Assembly: GCF_004354085.1 (NCBI RefSeq)
Contig: NZ_SMSE01000002.1
Coordinates: forward strand, 434,001-498,000
DNA: 64,000 bases
From: Seongchinamella unica
GTDB taxonomy: Bacteria; Pseudomonadota; Gammaproteobacteria; Pseudomonadales; Halieaceae
Direction: 5' to 3'
Shown here in pieces: positions 7,699 to 16,663 of the stretch (its first letter is position 1; the number at the start of each line of letters is the position of its first letter). Under the pieces are notes generated by a model, which saw nothing but the letters and a program-made list of their open reading frames with translations, was not told the origin of the DNA and searched no databases. The position numbers and the translations under genes are program-made.

Positions 7699-8685
7699 AT
7701 GGATATTCGAGATCTCGGTAGGCTGGACCTCAACCTGCTGGTTGCCCTGGAGGCGCTGCTGGAGGAAAAATCTGTCTCCCGGGCAGCCCAGCGCCTGTAC
7801 GTCACCCAATCAGCGATGAGCAAGACTCTCGGGCGATTGCGGGAATTGTTCGACGACCCGTTGTTCGTGCGCCGCGGGACGGGCATGGTCCCCACACCGA
7901 GGGCGGAACAGCTCGGCCTCCGCCTGCCGGAGGTGTTGCAGGCGGTGCAGGGCATGATCCAGCCCCTGGAGTTCGACCCGCGGGCTTATGAGGGCCAGAT
8001 GAATCTATTGGTCCAGGGGCCGTTGGGGGCCTGGTTTGTTCCCGCGCTGGTGGCGAAACTGCAACACAGCGCCCCGGGAATGCGCCTGCGAATCTGTTCG
8101 CAATCAGATCAACTGTTCGAGCAGCTTGCCGTCGGCGGGCTGGATATGGCCTTGCAGATTGAACGGCGGCATTACCCGGCGGATATGGAGTTGACCACCC
8201 TGGCGTTTGCCCAGCCGGTGTTGATGGCGCGCAAGGGGCATCCGCTGGAAAATACGGAATTTACCTTTGACGATGTGACACGCTTCCCGCAGGTGTCACT
8301 GATGTCCACGGAGCTCGGAGAATTGCGCTTTAACGATAACGGCGCTGAACAGGTGGAGGAATATCAGCGACGCACCGAGGCCCAGGTGGAAACCGATGAC
8401 CTGCAGACCGCGCTGCAGATCGTCCGGGAGACAGATTGCCTGTTTCCCGCGCCGCCCATGCTGATGGAACAGTTCAACCTGTCGCGTGACCTGGTGGCGC
8501 TACCCATCCCCGGGCTTGGTGACCTCAGTATCCGCTACGTGGCGGTACGGCCGCAGCGGGTACTGGGCTCTGCTGCCCATGAGTTCTTTTACCAGCAGAT
8601 CATTGAGCTAACCGAGAAATTTCGCGCGCAAATGGGTCTGCTGAACCTGGAACAGCTGCGAGAGCAGCGACAACTGGACTACTGA
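7699..8685 (+). CDS. LysR family transcriptional regulator
   Basis: 328 residues. The N-terminal winged helix-turn-helix (about residues 7-65) shows the family signature: SVSRAAQRLYVTQSAMSKTL followed by LFDDPLFVRRG. The remainder is a substrate-binding domain with two lobes from about residue 92. The start ATG has only a weak Shine-Dalgarno and sits 18 bases after a strong palindrome, which suggests autoregulation. It lies beside the envelope transport cluster and divergent from a putative micro-membrane protein; either may be its target. The co-inducer cannot be predicted. Confidence 0.92.
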   Translation: MDIRDLGRLDLNLLVALEALLEEKSVSRAAQRLYVTQSAMSKTLGRLRELFDDPLFVRRGTGMVPTPRAEQLGLRLPEVLQAVQGMIQPLEFDPRAYEGQMNLLVQGPLGAWFVPALVAKLQHSAPGMRLRICSQSDQLFEQLAVGGLDMALQIERRHYPADMELTTLAFAQPVLMARKGHPLENTEFTFDDVTRFPQVSLMSTELGELRFNDNGAEQVEEYQRRTEAQVETDDLQTALQIVRETDCLFPAPPMLMEQFNLSRDLVALPIPGLGDLSIRYVAVRPQRVLGSAAHEFFYQQIIELTEKFRAQMGLLNLEQLREQRQLDY

Positions 8686-8739
8686 AGCCCGGGGGCGACA
8701 GGCATTGCAAACATACCTTCCGCGAGATATGACGATTTG

Positions 8740-9525
8740 ATGGGTGCGAAAACACCACAGCAACTGCTGGCATGCCTGTGGCTCTGCATGCTGCCGTCTT
8801 TTGTAGCCTACGGCCAGTCACCAGACGCAACCCTGGACGAGAGCCTGGAGCGAGTCGCCGAGACAAACCGCAGCGCGGCTGACTCGCAACGGAAAATCGA
8901 TAGCCTGTCCCGGGAAACCCGCATACTGCTGGAAGAGTACCGCAGCCTCAGGGAGAGCAGTGAGTACCAGCAGGCCTTTACCCGGGAACTGGAGCAGTTG
9001 CAGGAATCCCAGGATGCACGCATCGAGTCCCTGAACAGGCAGATTGCCCAGGCCCGCATCACCCGCCAGCGGATCCTGCCGCTGATGCGCGCCATGGCAG
9101 ATGCCCTGGAGCAGTTTGTATTACTGGATCTGCCGTTTCACCAGGAAGAACGGCTGGCGGGGGTATTGCAGCTCAAGCAGCGACTGGATCGCCCTGACCT
9201 GTCGGTGTCGGCCCGGTTTCGGCTGTTGCTGGAGGCCTATCAGATCGAACAGAACTACGGTACAACGCTGGAAGCCTGGCGGGGACCACTGTCGCTAGGC
9301 GGGGAAACCCGGTCCGTGGAATACCTGCGCCTGGGCCGCACGGCCTATTACTACCAGAGCCTGGATCGCCAGAGCAGCGCTTACTGGGACCCCGCAGGGC
9401 GCAGTTGGATAACCCTGTCGCCCGAACACAATCGGGCCCTGGCGCAGGCGATGCGCGTGGCTCGCAAACAGGCCGCCCCGCAATTACTCTCACTGCCGGT
9501 CATGGCCGGGGAGAGCGGATCATGA
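8740..9525 (+). CDS. DUF3450 family protein of a TonB2-type operon
   Basis: 261 residues from the ATG (a TTG codon immediately before is also in frame). It has a signal peptide (about residues 1-24), a long charged coiled coil (about 35-110) rich in Glu/Arg/Gln, and a C-terminal globular part with TAYYYQSLDRQSSAYWD and a Trp-containing end. This is the DUF3450 pattern. Such genes are the usual first member of TonB2 clusters in Vibrio, Shewanella and marine gammaproteobacteria. The stop overlaps the next start (ATGA), showing translational coupling with the TtpC-like gene. It is probably periplasmic and helps the TonB complex, but its mechanism is not defined. Confidence 0.87.
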   Translation: MGAKTPQQLLACLWLCMLPSFVAYGQSPDATLDESLERVAETNRSAADSQRKIDSLSRETRILLEEYRSLRESSEYQQAFTRELEQLQESQDARIESLNRQIAQARITRQRILPLMRAMADALEQFVLLDLPFHQEERLAGVLQLKQRLDRPDLSVSARFRLLLEAYQIEQNYGTTLEAWRGPLSLGGETRSVEYLRLGRTAYYYQSLDRQSSAYWDPAGRSWITLSPEHNRALAQAMRVARKQAAPQLLSLPVMAGESGS

Positions 9526-10871
9526 GACCAGGGCTACTGGCGCTGCTGGTTTGCTGTTGCTTCGTGGCGTTGAGCCACGCTCAGCCGCAGGTCCAGGACC
9601 TGGATCAGTTGCTGGCCAGGGTCAAGCAACAACAGGCAGAGCAACGACAAATCAATCGCCAGCGGGAGCAGGAATTTCTCGCTGACAAACGGCGGCAGCA
9701 ACAGCTGCTGGCGCGGGCCAGGTCTGAATTCGAACGCCAGCAGCAGGAAAACGAGCCCCTGTTGGCCATCACCGATCGCAAGGCGGCGGAGATAAAGCGG
9801 CTGGAAGATGAGCTGGTCAAGGTCACAGTCGACATGGGTGATTTGAGCAGTACCTTCCGCGAGTTCGCCGGCGATTTCTCAGCCGTGCTCCGGGACTCCA
9901 TGGTCAGCGCTCAGCTGCCGCAGCGACTGCCGCTGGTCGAGGCGCTGGCCGCGGCTGACCGCCAGGTGACCATTGAAGAGATTCAGCAGCTCTGGTTAGT
10001 GCTGCAGGAAGACATGACCGAAAGTGGTAAGGTCGCCCGCTTCCCGGCGCCGGTGATTGATACCAGCGGAGCCGTCCGTGAGGCCAGCGTCCTGCGGGTA
10101 GGGGTGTTCTCTGCCTGGCAGGACGGCGCATTTCTCCGTTACGTGCCCGAGACCGCGGAGTTGTTGACCCTGAGTCGACAGCCGCCGGGGCGTTTTCGGC
10201 TGGCGGCCCGCCAGTTTGCCGGGCAGGATGGCGGCCTGCACACGCTCGCTATCGACCCCACCCGCGGCAGTCTGCTGGGCGTGCTCAGTTTTACCCCGGA
10301 TCTGAGAGAGCGACTGGAGCAGGGCGGCAGCATAGGGCTGATCATTCTCGTCCTGGGCCTGTTCGGCCTGCTGCTTACCCTGTGGCGCCTGGTTTACCTG
10401 CTGTTGGTGGATCGACGCATCCGCAGGCAGCTGTCAGAGATTGCCACGCCCAACGCCGATAACCCGTTGGGTCGCGTACTACTGGCTGTGCAGGGCCTGT
10501 CAACGGATGAGGATGAACTGCTGCAGCTCAAGCTGGATGAGGCCGTGCTGGCGGAGATTCCGGCACTGGAGCGAGGCAACGGTCTGATCAAGTTGTTCGC
10601 CGCGACCTCGCCCCTGTTGGGTCTGCTGGGCACGGTCACCGGCATGATACTCACCTTCCAGGCGATCAGCCTCTTTGGCACCGGCGATCCGAAACTGATG
10701 GCAGGGGGAATATCCCAGGCGCTGGTCACCACGGTACTGGGTCTGGTGGTGGCGATTCCGCTTCTGTTTGGCCACAGCGTGGTGGCTTACCTGGCTAAAT
10801 CCACCATTCAGCGGCTGGACGAGCAGTGTGCCGGGGCGTTAGCCCGCAGCGCGGAAAGGGAGGCAGGCTGA
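9522..10871 (+). CDS. ttpC: TtpC-like MotA/TolQ/ExbB proton channel protein
   Basis: 449 residues. The start is the ATG overlapping the DUF3450 stop; a frame extension upstream is rejected because the protein then begins with a proper signal peptide (MRPGLLALLVCCCFVALSHA). A coiled coil covers about 25-115, a globular periplasmic part follows, a transmembrane helix lies at about 271-297, and a MotA/TolQ/ExbB domain at about 345-445 contains TSPLLGLLGTVTGMILTF. This long form matches TtpC, which Vibrio TonB2 systems need in addition to ExbB2 and ExbD2. It is expected in the inner membrane, helping convert proton-motive force into TonB movement. Confidence 0.9.
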   Translation: MRPGLLALLVCCCFVALSHAQPQVQDLDQLLARVKQQQAEQRQINRQREQEFLADKRRQQQLLARARSEFERQQQENEPLLAITDRKAAEIKRLEDELVKVTVDMGDLSSTFREFAGDFSAVLRDSMVSAQLPQRLPLVEALAAADRQVTIEEIQQLWLVLQEDMTESGKVARFPAPVIDTSGAVREASVLRVGVFSAWQDGAFLRYVPETAELLTLSRQPPGRFRLAARQFAGQDGGLHTLAIDPTRGSLLGVLSFTPDLRERLEQGGSIGLIILVLGLFGLLLTLWRLVYLLLVDRRIRRQLSEIATPNADNPLGRVLLAVQGLSTDEDELLQLKLDEAVLAEIPALERGNGLIKLFAATSPLLGLLGTVTGMILTFQAISLFGTGDPKLMAGGISQALVTTVLGLVVAIPLLFGHSVVAYLAKSTIQRLDEQCAGALARSAEREAG

Positions 10872-10874
10872 GTC

Positions 10875-11414
10875 GTGGACAGCTGGGACCGGGTAACGGA
10901 CTTTATTGCCCAGGGAGGGCCGGTGCTCTGGCTGCTCTTCTTCACCTGCCTGCTGCTGTGGATGCTGATACTCGAACGGGCGTGGTTCCTCCGAATCACC
11001 TGGCCAGCCAGGGCCCGATCGCTGGTCCGCCAGTGGCAGCAGCGGTCAGACTGTTATTCGTGGCGGGCCCGCAAGATTCGTGAGTCCCTCGTTTCCGAGG
11101 CGTCGCTGGCGCTGCATGCCCAGTTGGCGCTGATCCGGGTGCTGGTCGCGGTGTGTCCCCTGCTGGGCCTGCTCGGTACGGTGCTGGGAATGATTGGGGT
11201 GTTTGAGGTAATAGCCGCCAGCGGCAACGACGATGCCCAGGCCATGGCGCGCGGCGTATACCGTGCAACGATACCTACTATGGCGGGCCTGGTGGTCTCT
11301 CTCACCGGAATATACTTCACGGTGCGCCTCAGGCAAGTCGCCGATCGGCGCACCAGTCGCCTGGCCGACGCCCTGACCCTGCGGGCGGAGTCCGGCGCCG
11401 GAGGCACGCTATGA
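10875..11414 (+). CDS. exbB: ExbB-type proton channel subunit
   Basis: 179 residues from a GTG three bases after the preceding stop. There are three transmembrane helices: about 16-37, 96-120 (VCPLLGLLGTVLGMIGVF, the MotA/TolQ/ExbB core) and 133-155 (TIPTMAGLVVSLTGIYF). Short length and the conserved core fit the ExbB2 subunit of TonB2 systems. It forms the inner-membrane pentameric channel with ExbD. The stop overlaps the exbD start by ATGA. Confidence 0.92.
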   Translation: MDSWDRVTDFIAQGGPVLWLLFFTCLLLWMLILERAWFLRITWPARARSLVRQWQQRSDCYSWRARKIRESLVSEASLALHAQLALIRVLVAVCPLLGLLGTVLGMIGVFEVIAASGNDDAQAMARGVYRATIPTMAGLVVSLTGIYFTVRLRQVADRRTSRLADALTLRAESGAGGTL

Positions 11415-11821
11415 CCGCCAGGCGTCATCTGCCAGACAGCGGTGAAGCCGAGCTGGACATGACACCGATGCTCGACATCGTGTTTATCATGCTGATCTTT
11501 TTTATTGTCACCACGTCGTTCGTCAAGGAATCCGGGGTGAGTGTTTCCAGCCCCCAGGCTGACTCCGCTACTCCGCAGCAGAGCGCCAATATTTTTATCG
11601 CCATTACCGCCGGTGGTGAAGTCTGGATAGATCGGCGTCCGGTGGATCAGCGCAGTGTGCGGGCCATTGTCGCCCGTTTGCACGCCGACAACCCGGAGGG
11701 CTCGGTGATCATCCAGGCCGATGAAGAGGCATCCACCCGCATGCTGGTGGAAGTGATGGACCAGGTGAGGCTGGCGGGCGTGGAGGGGATTGCCATAGCG
11801 GCGCAGCGGGGTGTGCAGTGA
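11411..11821 (+). CDS. exbD: ExbD-type biopolymer transport protein
   Basis: 136 residues. The single transmembrane helix carries LDMTPMLDIVFIMLIFFIVT. Asp22 in this helix corresponds to the proton-carrying aspartate of ExbD/TolR. A periplasmic domain of about 95 residues follows, with the IDRRPVD and DEEASTRMLVEVMDQVRLAG segments usual for the family. Its start overlaps exbB and its stop overlaps tonB (GTGA), so the subunits are translationally coupled. It works in the inner membrane with ExbB and the TtpC-like protein. Confidence 0.93.
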   Translation: MTARRHLPDSGEAELDMTPMLDIVFIMLIFFIVTTSFVKESGVSVSSPQADSATPQQSANIFIAITAGGEVWIDRRPVDQRSVRAIVARLHADNPEGSVIIQADEEASTRMLVEVMDQVRLAGVEGIAIAAQRGVQ

Positions 11822-12513
11822 CTCGCGCGCTGCCCCTTCGCCTGTTTCCGGCTTTTTTCGGCGCATTGGGCCTGACCCTGGCCATTTTTCTGTTCATGCA
11901 GGGGCTGATTCAGCGCAGCGAGGAAGGCAGTATTCGCCTGCCGGTTTATCAACGGGTGGAAATCCTGCAGCCGCCGCCGACAGCGGAAGAGCCGGAGGAT
12001 AAACCGCAGCAGGAGGAGTCTCCGACTGATCAACCGCTGATGGACGCGTTGCAGCTAGCGACACCGGCGCCACAGCTGACGACGGAACTAACCATGCCGG
12101 TGCTGGACCCTGGTCTTCCCGAGATCGAGGTCCGGCCGGTCGGTTCCAGTTTCAGCGCCCCGCTCGGTGCCGCCGGCGTGAATATCCCCGGGGGTGGCCA
12201 GGACGCGCGGGGATTTGTGGAAGTGGTTCCCTTCAATACCCGTCGACCCAACGTCCCGGAGGTGGCCTGGCAGAATAAAATCAGCGGCTGGGTCCTGGTC
12301 GCCTTTACCGTGACGCCTCGTGGCGATACACGGGATGTACGGGTGCTGGATGCCAACCCCAGGGGTGTTTTTGAGGAGAAGGTCATTGCCGCCGTACAGG
12401 ACTGGCAATACTCGGTAAGCTTCTCCCGCCAGTCCTCCGCCAACCTGGTTCTCACCCAGCGGGTGGAGGTGCGCTGGCAGGACTTTCCGAACAATCTCCC
12501 CAATGTCGACTAG
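11818..12513 (+). CDS. tonB: TonB family energy transducer
   Basis: 231 residues from a GTG overlapping the exbD stop. A signal-anchor helix lies at about 10-28, a Pro/Glu/Gln-rich linker at about 45-75, and a C-terminal TonB domain at about 140-225 (SGWVLVAFTVTPRGDTRDVR, then NLVLTQRVEVRWQ). The linker is short compared with TonB1, as expected for TonB2-type proteins. The C-terminal domain contacts the TonB box of outer-membrane receptors; one such receptor is encoded 4 kb downstream. Gene order dictates function well here. Confidence 0.9.
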   Translation: MTRALPLRLFPAFFGALGLTLAIFLFMQGLIQRSEEGSIRLPVYQRVEILQPPPTAEEPEDKPQQEESPTDQPLMDALQLATPAPQLTTELTMPVLDPGLPEIEVRPVGSSFSAPLGAAGVNIPGGGQDARGFVEVVPFNTRRPNVPEVAWQNKISGWVLVAFTVTPRGDTRDVRVLDANPRGVFEEKVIAAVQDWQYSVSFSRQSSANLVLTQRVEVRWQDFPNNLPNVD

Positions 12514-14251
12514 GCTGCGTTATTTTCTGGCGGCCGTGTTGCTGTGCGCTGGTGTTTCGGCCGCTCTCGCCCAGGAGCAGGGCCAGTACCGGAGTAAAAT
12601 CCAGCTGGATCCACTGGGTGAAATGGGCAAGGGCAGCGAAATGTCGGCTGCAGAGCTGGAGCGGCAAATCGACAGCATTGACGATCCTTACGCCAGGTCC
12701 AGCGCCGGTCGATTCCTCGCCCGTCATCATGTACAGCAAAAGGACTATTCGGCCGCAGCGAAATACTATCAGCAGGCGCTCGCTGCCGACGGGCTGTCGC
12801 CAGTGGCCAACCGGGAGATGTTGCGTGAGCTGGCCCAGGTTTACCTGCTTGACGAGGATTTTGCTGCAGCGGCAGGCGCACTGGAACGCGCGCTGGCCAT
12901 AGACCTGTTGCCTGCGGCCGGAGACTTCCTGCTGCTGGCACAGGCCCATTACCGGCAGGGTGATTATGTGGGCGCGGTCGCTGCCCTGGACGGTATTGGC
13001 GCCAACGGCTTGCGCCTTGAAACCGGCCAGTTGCGGCAGGCACTGGCCCTGTATTACCGCACTGGCGCATTCGAGCAGTGTGAGGACATTCTGCAGCAGC
13101 TGTTGACAGTAGAACCGGGCAATGCGGATAACTGGCATCTGCTGGTGTCGGTCTACCTGCAACAGAACAAACGGCGCCAGGCCCTGGACCAACTGGTGCT
13201 GGCTCGGGAAAACAAGGTGTCCTTCAGCATCGAGCAGTTGCAATTGCTGGTGGACCTGCAGGCGCTTGACGGTAACCCCTACGGTGCCGCGCAGACGCTG
13301 CAGCAGGCGATGGAACAGGGTGAGGTGCCAGTCGAGGCTGCCAGCCAGCGAAAGTTGTTTGAATTGTGGTTGCAGGCCAGGGAACGGGACAGGGCGCTGA
13401 CTGCCCTGGAGCAGGCCGTTAGCAGCAGCGGTGATCCCGAACTCTACCTGTACCTGGCCCAGCTGCAGATGGAGGACGAGCGTTGGGCCGCGATGGAAAA
13501 GACCTTGCTCCAGGCCTGTAGTGACCAGCTTGAGGACCGGTATGTCAGCAGGGCCAATCTGCTGTTGGGGCTGGCACTACTCAAGCAGCGCCGAGAAGCA
13601 GCCGCCAGGCGGGCTTTTATCAACGCTACGCTGGTGGGCGGCGCGCAAGCCCAGGCCGCGCAGTGGCTGAAGTTTATGGGCGCAGCGCCGGCGACCGAGG
13701 CCGAACTGCGGCGGGTGCGGGGCCCCTGTTACGGTTCCGAAGGCAAGCGGGAGGAACCGGCCGCGGCGGTGGTGGTGCCCGCAGACCCGGTAGCGGCCGT
13801 AACGGACACGGCGACGACTGAACCCTGGCTGGATATCGAGATCAAGACGGTCCCTGCCACCCGGTTTTTCTACAGCGCTGAGGGGGGGGATTTGCCGGCG
13901 CTGTTGGGTCGTGTGCGGGACCTGGGGCCGCGCCTCAACGTCAGCCTGGTAAAAGCCGGTGGAACTGCGGGTGGACCCTTACATGTACTCGCTGTGCCGG
14001 GAGGACAATACGGCCTCGCCTTGCCACTGCGTGGCACGGCCCAGCCCCGCGGCCGTTACCGACTTTATAACAGCGCTCCGTTCAAGTGCGGATCAATTAC
14101 CCTGCGGGAGAAAATCGCCAATCCGGCTGAGTTGCTGGACCAGTTTACTGCCGGGCTGGTGGCGTTGGGCTATGAGCCTACCGGGGAAATTCGCGTCTTG
14201 CTGCGAGCCGGAGAGCCTGCCTCCCATGAACTACAGCTGGGGATACAGTAG
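12503..14251 (+). CDS. TPR protein of the TonB2-type operon with unassigned C-terminal domain
   Basis: 582 residues, start overlapping the end of tonB by 11 bases. It has a signal peptide (about 1-23) and then a long helical repeat region (about 45-400) with TPR-like spacing of Ala, Leu and Tyr, for example YYQQALAADGLSPVANREML. After a Pro/Ala-rich linker (about 410-435) there is a separate domain of about 145 residues with beta character (residues about 440-582) that I cannot assign. TPR proteins close many TonB2 clusters in marine bacteria and are thought to act as periplasmic scaffolds. The operon ends here: the next gene converges, with 11 bases between stops. Confidence 0.82.
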   Translation: MSTRLRYFLAAVLLCAGVSAALAQEQGQYRSKIQLDPLGEMGKGSEMSAAELERQIDSIDDPYARSSAGRFLARHHVQQKDYSAAAKYYQQALAADGLSPVANREMLRELAQVYLLDEDFAAAAGALERALAIDLLPAAGDFLLLAQAHYRQGDYVGAVAALDGIGANGLRLETGQLRQALALYYRTGAFEQCEDILQQLLTVEPGNADNWHLLVSVYLQQNKRRQALDQLVLARENKVSFSIEQLQLLVDLQALDGNPYGAAQTLQQAMEQGEVPVEAASQRKLFELWLQARERDRALTALEQAVSSSGDPELYLYLAQLQMEDERWAAMEKTLLQACSDQLEDRYVSRANLLLGLALLKQRREAAARRAFINATLVGGAQAQAAQWLKFMGAAPATEAELRRVRGPCYGSEGKREEPAAAVVVPADPVAAVTDTATTEPWLDIEIKTVPATRFFYSAEGGDLPALLGRVRDLGPRLNVSLVKAGGTAGGPLHVLAVPGGQYGLALPLRGTAQPRGRYRLYNSAPFKCGSITLREKIANPAELLDQFTAGLVALGYEPTGEIRVLLRAGEPASHELQLGIQ

Positions 14252-14262
14252 GTTAACACTGC

Positions 14263-16395
14263 TCAGGGGTTAAGTTGCCTGACCAACTGCCTGGCAGACA
14301 ATATTGCACCGTCGATGTAGCTGATGTCCTGGCAATCACCGATACGATGCACCTGGGCGTCCACTGGACCCAGGGCGTCAGCGAGACGGCTGTCGCCCTC
14401 GGCGCCCATGGCGATGATGACCTGTTTTGCCGGCAGTGACAGTGGTTCGCCTTTATGCTCAAAAACCACCGTGTCGCGGGTGATTTCCCGGATCGGGCTG
14501 TCGCGATGGATGTCGACCCCCTGTTCGCGCAGCAGGTGCAGTACGCGGGCCCTGCGGACAATGGCAAGCTCGGCCCCCAGGTCGGGCCCGGGTTCGACCA
14601 CGCTGACCTTACGGCCCCGTTCGACCAGGTATTCGGCCAGTTCCAGGCCGACCAGGCCGCCGCCGATAATGACGACCTGATCCGCCAGCGGCATCCAGAG
14701 TCTGGAAGCGAAGCGCATCAGCGGTATGCTGCGCAGGGCATGGCTGACTCTGCCCGCCCACAGCATCATGCGGGCGAACACGGACAGTTTGGCGGCAGCC
14801 TTCTTGTCGGTGCCGAATAACACGCCCCTTAACTCGTCACCGTCAAATACGTGACGCTGGTTCTTCCCCGGGATATCAGGGGCGCGGCGTATTGCACCGG
14901 TGGCCAGTATCACATGGTCTGCCCCGAACTGCCTGATGTCATCCGCGCTGGCATTTGTTCCCAGTCGCAGGTCAATCGGCAGGCGATGCATTTCTGCCGC
15001 CAGATAGCTGATCAGGCGTTCATTGGGCTCGTAGGCAAGGGCGGCGATCCGGGCGGTGCCGCCGAGATCTTTCTCCTTCTCCCACAGGCTCACATCATGC
15101 CCCTGTTCCGCCAGCATACGCGCCGCTTCCATGCCCCCGGGACCACCTCCAATGACAAGCACACGTTGTACGGTTCCACTGCGGGCGAGGATGTCGCCTT
15201 CATACTCCCGGCCCATGCTGTGGTTGACCGCGCAGACCATCGGTTGGTTGATGAAAATCTGGCTGACGCAGATATAGCAATAAATACAGGGACGCACCCG
15301 CTCGGGAGTGCGCGCGATCAGTTTATTCGGTAGATCCGGGTCAGCCAGCAGTTTGCGGCCCATGGCCAGAAAATCGAAATCGCCATTGGCAATATGCCTG
15401 TCCGCTGCTTCGGCCTCTATGCGTCCAACCCCGATAACCGGAATGTTCACCGAGGCCTTTACCCGGCGGGTGAAGTCAACAAAACCACCCGGTTGGTGTA
15501 CCAGCGGTGCCTCGGTAAAGGCGATGGCATGGGCAACGTTGCCGTAGGCACTGACATCGATGCAGTCTGCACCGGCCGCCTCGCACAGTCTCGCGGTCAC
15601 CACGCAATCATCCGGTGTGATACCGCCATCGGTGCGGTACTCCTTCCCGTCCAGGCGCACCAGGATGGCAAAATCGGGACCCGTGGCAGCTCGCGTGGCG
15701 CTGATGATGTCGGTGAGAAAGCGCGCCCGGTTTTCGCGCGAACCGCCGTAGCAGTCTTCCCGCTTATTGATATAGGGCGACAGGAACGTGGCCAGCAGGT
15801 AACCATGGCCGGCATGGAGTTCGATGCCGTCGAAACCGGCCTTTTTTGCCCGCAGTGCGGCATCCCGGAACTCGGCGACGATGGTGGCAATGTCGTCGAT
15901 GCCCATTTCCTGATACTGCGGTCCCTTGCCGTCCGGGCCTGCGGCCTTGATAAAGTTGCCGATCTCCTGCCGGGTGAGCACATGGAACATATCACTGGCA
16001 GAAGGCGTGAGCGGCGAGGGCACCGGAATAGGGCGGCCGGCAGCGGTGTCCTCCTGGGCCATTTTCCCGCCATGATTGAGTTGCGCCACGATTTTGGCCC
16101 CGTGCTGTTTGACCCGGGAAGCGAGCTCGGTCAGGCCGGGAATGAACTGATCACCGGAGAATGCCACGGTGTTGGGCATGGTGGAGCCGCGGGGAAAACA
16201 GGCGGCGGAGGTCTCCAGGACCAGCAGGCCGGCGCCACCCCGCGCACGCGCCTCGTAATAGGCCATCAGTCGCTCGGTGCAATAGCCGTCTTCACTGGCG
16301 AAGTTTGATCCCATTGCCGCCAGCACAATGCGATTGCGCAATGCCATCGGGCCAATTTCACCCGGGGATAGCAGGTGCCTGAGTGCTGCGGACAT
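14263..16395 (-). CDS. Old Yellow Enzyme-type FMN/FAD/Fe-S oxidoreductase (FadH/TMADH-like)
   Basis: 710 residues, start chosen at the ATG with TTGGAGG upstream (longer in-frame extension rejected). The N-terminal FMN barrel (about 1-350) includes ELHAGHGYLLATFLSPYINK, typical of NADH:flavin oxidoreductases. Cysteines near 370, 373, 376 and 388 (CIYCYIC then VC) fit a [4Fe-4S] cluster. Their C-x2-C-x2-C spacing is closer to trimethylamine dehydrogenase than to FadH (C-x2-C-x3-C). Nucleotide-binding motifs follow: GGGPGG (about 410) and GGGLVG (about 573). FadH reduces 2,4-dienoyl-CoA; related enzymes reduce enone or steroid substrates. Here the substrate is unknown. It is divergent from a TonB-dependent receptor gene. 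Confidence 0.88.
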   Translation of the reverse strand: MSAALRHLLSPGEIGPMALRNRIVLAAMGSNFASEDGYCTERLMAYYEARARGGAGLLVLETSAACFPRGSTMPNTVAFSGDQFIPGLTELASRVKQHGAKIVAQLNHGGKMAQEDTAAGRPIPVPSPLTPSASDMFHVLTRQEIGNFIKAAGPDGKGPQYQEMGIDDIATIVAEFRDAALRAKKAGFDGIELHAGHGYLLATFLSPYINKREDCYGGSRENRARFLTDIISATRAATGPDFAILVRLDGKEYRTDGGITPDDCVVTARLCEAAGADCIDVSAYGNVAHAIAFTEAPLVHQPGGFVDFTRRVKASVNIPVIGVGRIEAEAADRHIANGDFDFLAMGRKLLADPDLPNKLIARTPERVRPCIYCYICVSQIFINQPMVCAVNHSMGREYEGDILARSGTVQRVLVIGGGPGGMEAARMLAEQGHDVSLWEKEKDLGGTARIAALAYEPNERLISYLAAEMHRLPIDLRLGTNASADDIRQFGADHVILATGAIRRAPDIPGKNQRHVFDGDELRGVLFGTDKKAAAKLSVFARMMLWAGRVSHALRSIPLMRFASRLWMPLADQVVIIGGGLVGLELAEYLVERGRKVSVVEPGPDLGAELAIVRRARVLHLLREQGVDIHRDSPIREITRDTVVFEHKGEPLSLPAKQVIIAMGAEGDSRLADALGPVDAQVHRIGDCQDISYIDGAILSARQLVRQLNP

Positions 16396-16663
16396 GTTAC
16401 CGCCTCCAACATTGATCAGCGAATCATCATAGCGGCCTGGCAGCCGGGACACAGAACCACTCCGGTCAATCTTATGAACATCTGCGTTCCGCAGTGGACA
16501 ACGGGGACCAGGCGTGACCGTAAATGTACATAAAGTTGAAGTGACTGGTTCTACAGGCGGCACGAGGGAGCCGACATAATCTGACCATACCGTGAGCAGT
16601 AGCGTTCGGTGGCTGTGAGCGTGGCGATTTGAACACCATAATTAATAAGTTGGAGATGCTCGA
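16396..16663. other. Divergent intergenic region, reductase / receptor
   Basis: This 268-base spacer must hold promoters for both flanking genes. The only clear elements are the Shine-Dalgarno sites (GGAGG for the minus gene, TTGGAG for the receptor). No strong palindrome or complete -35/-10 pair was found, and no credible small gene. Confidence 0.5.
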
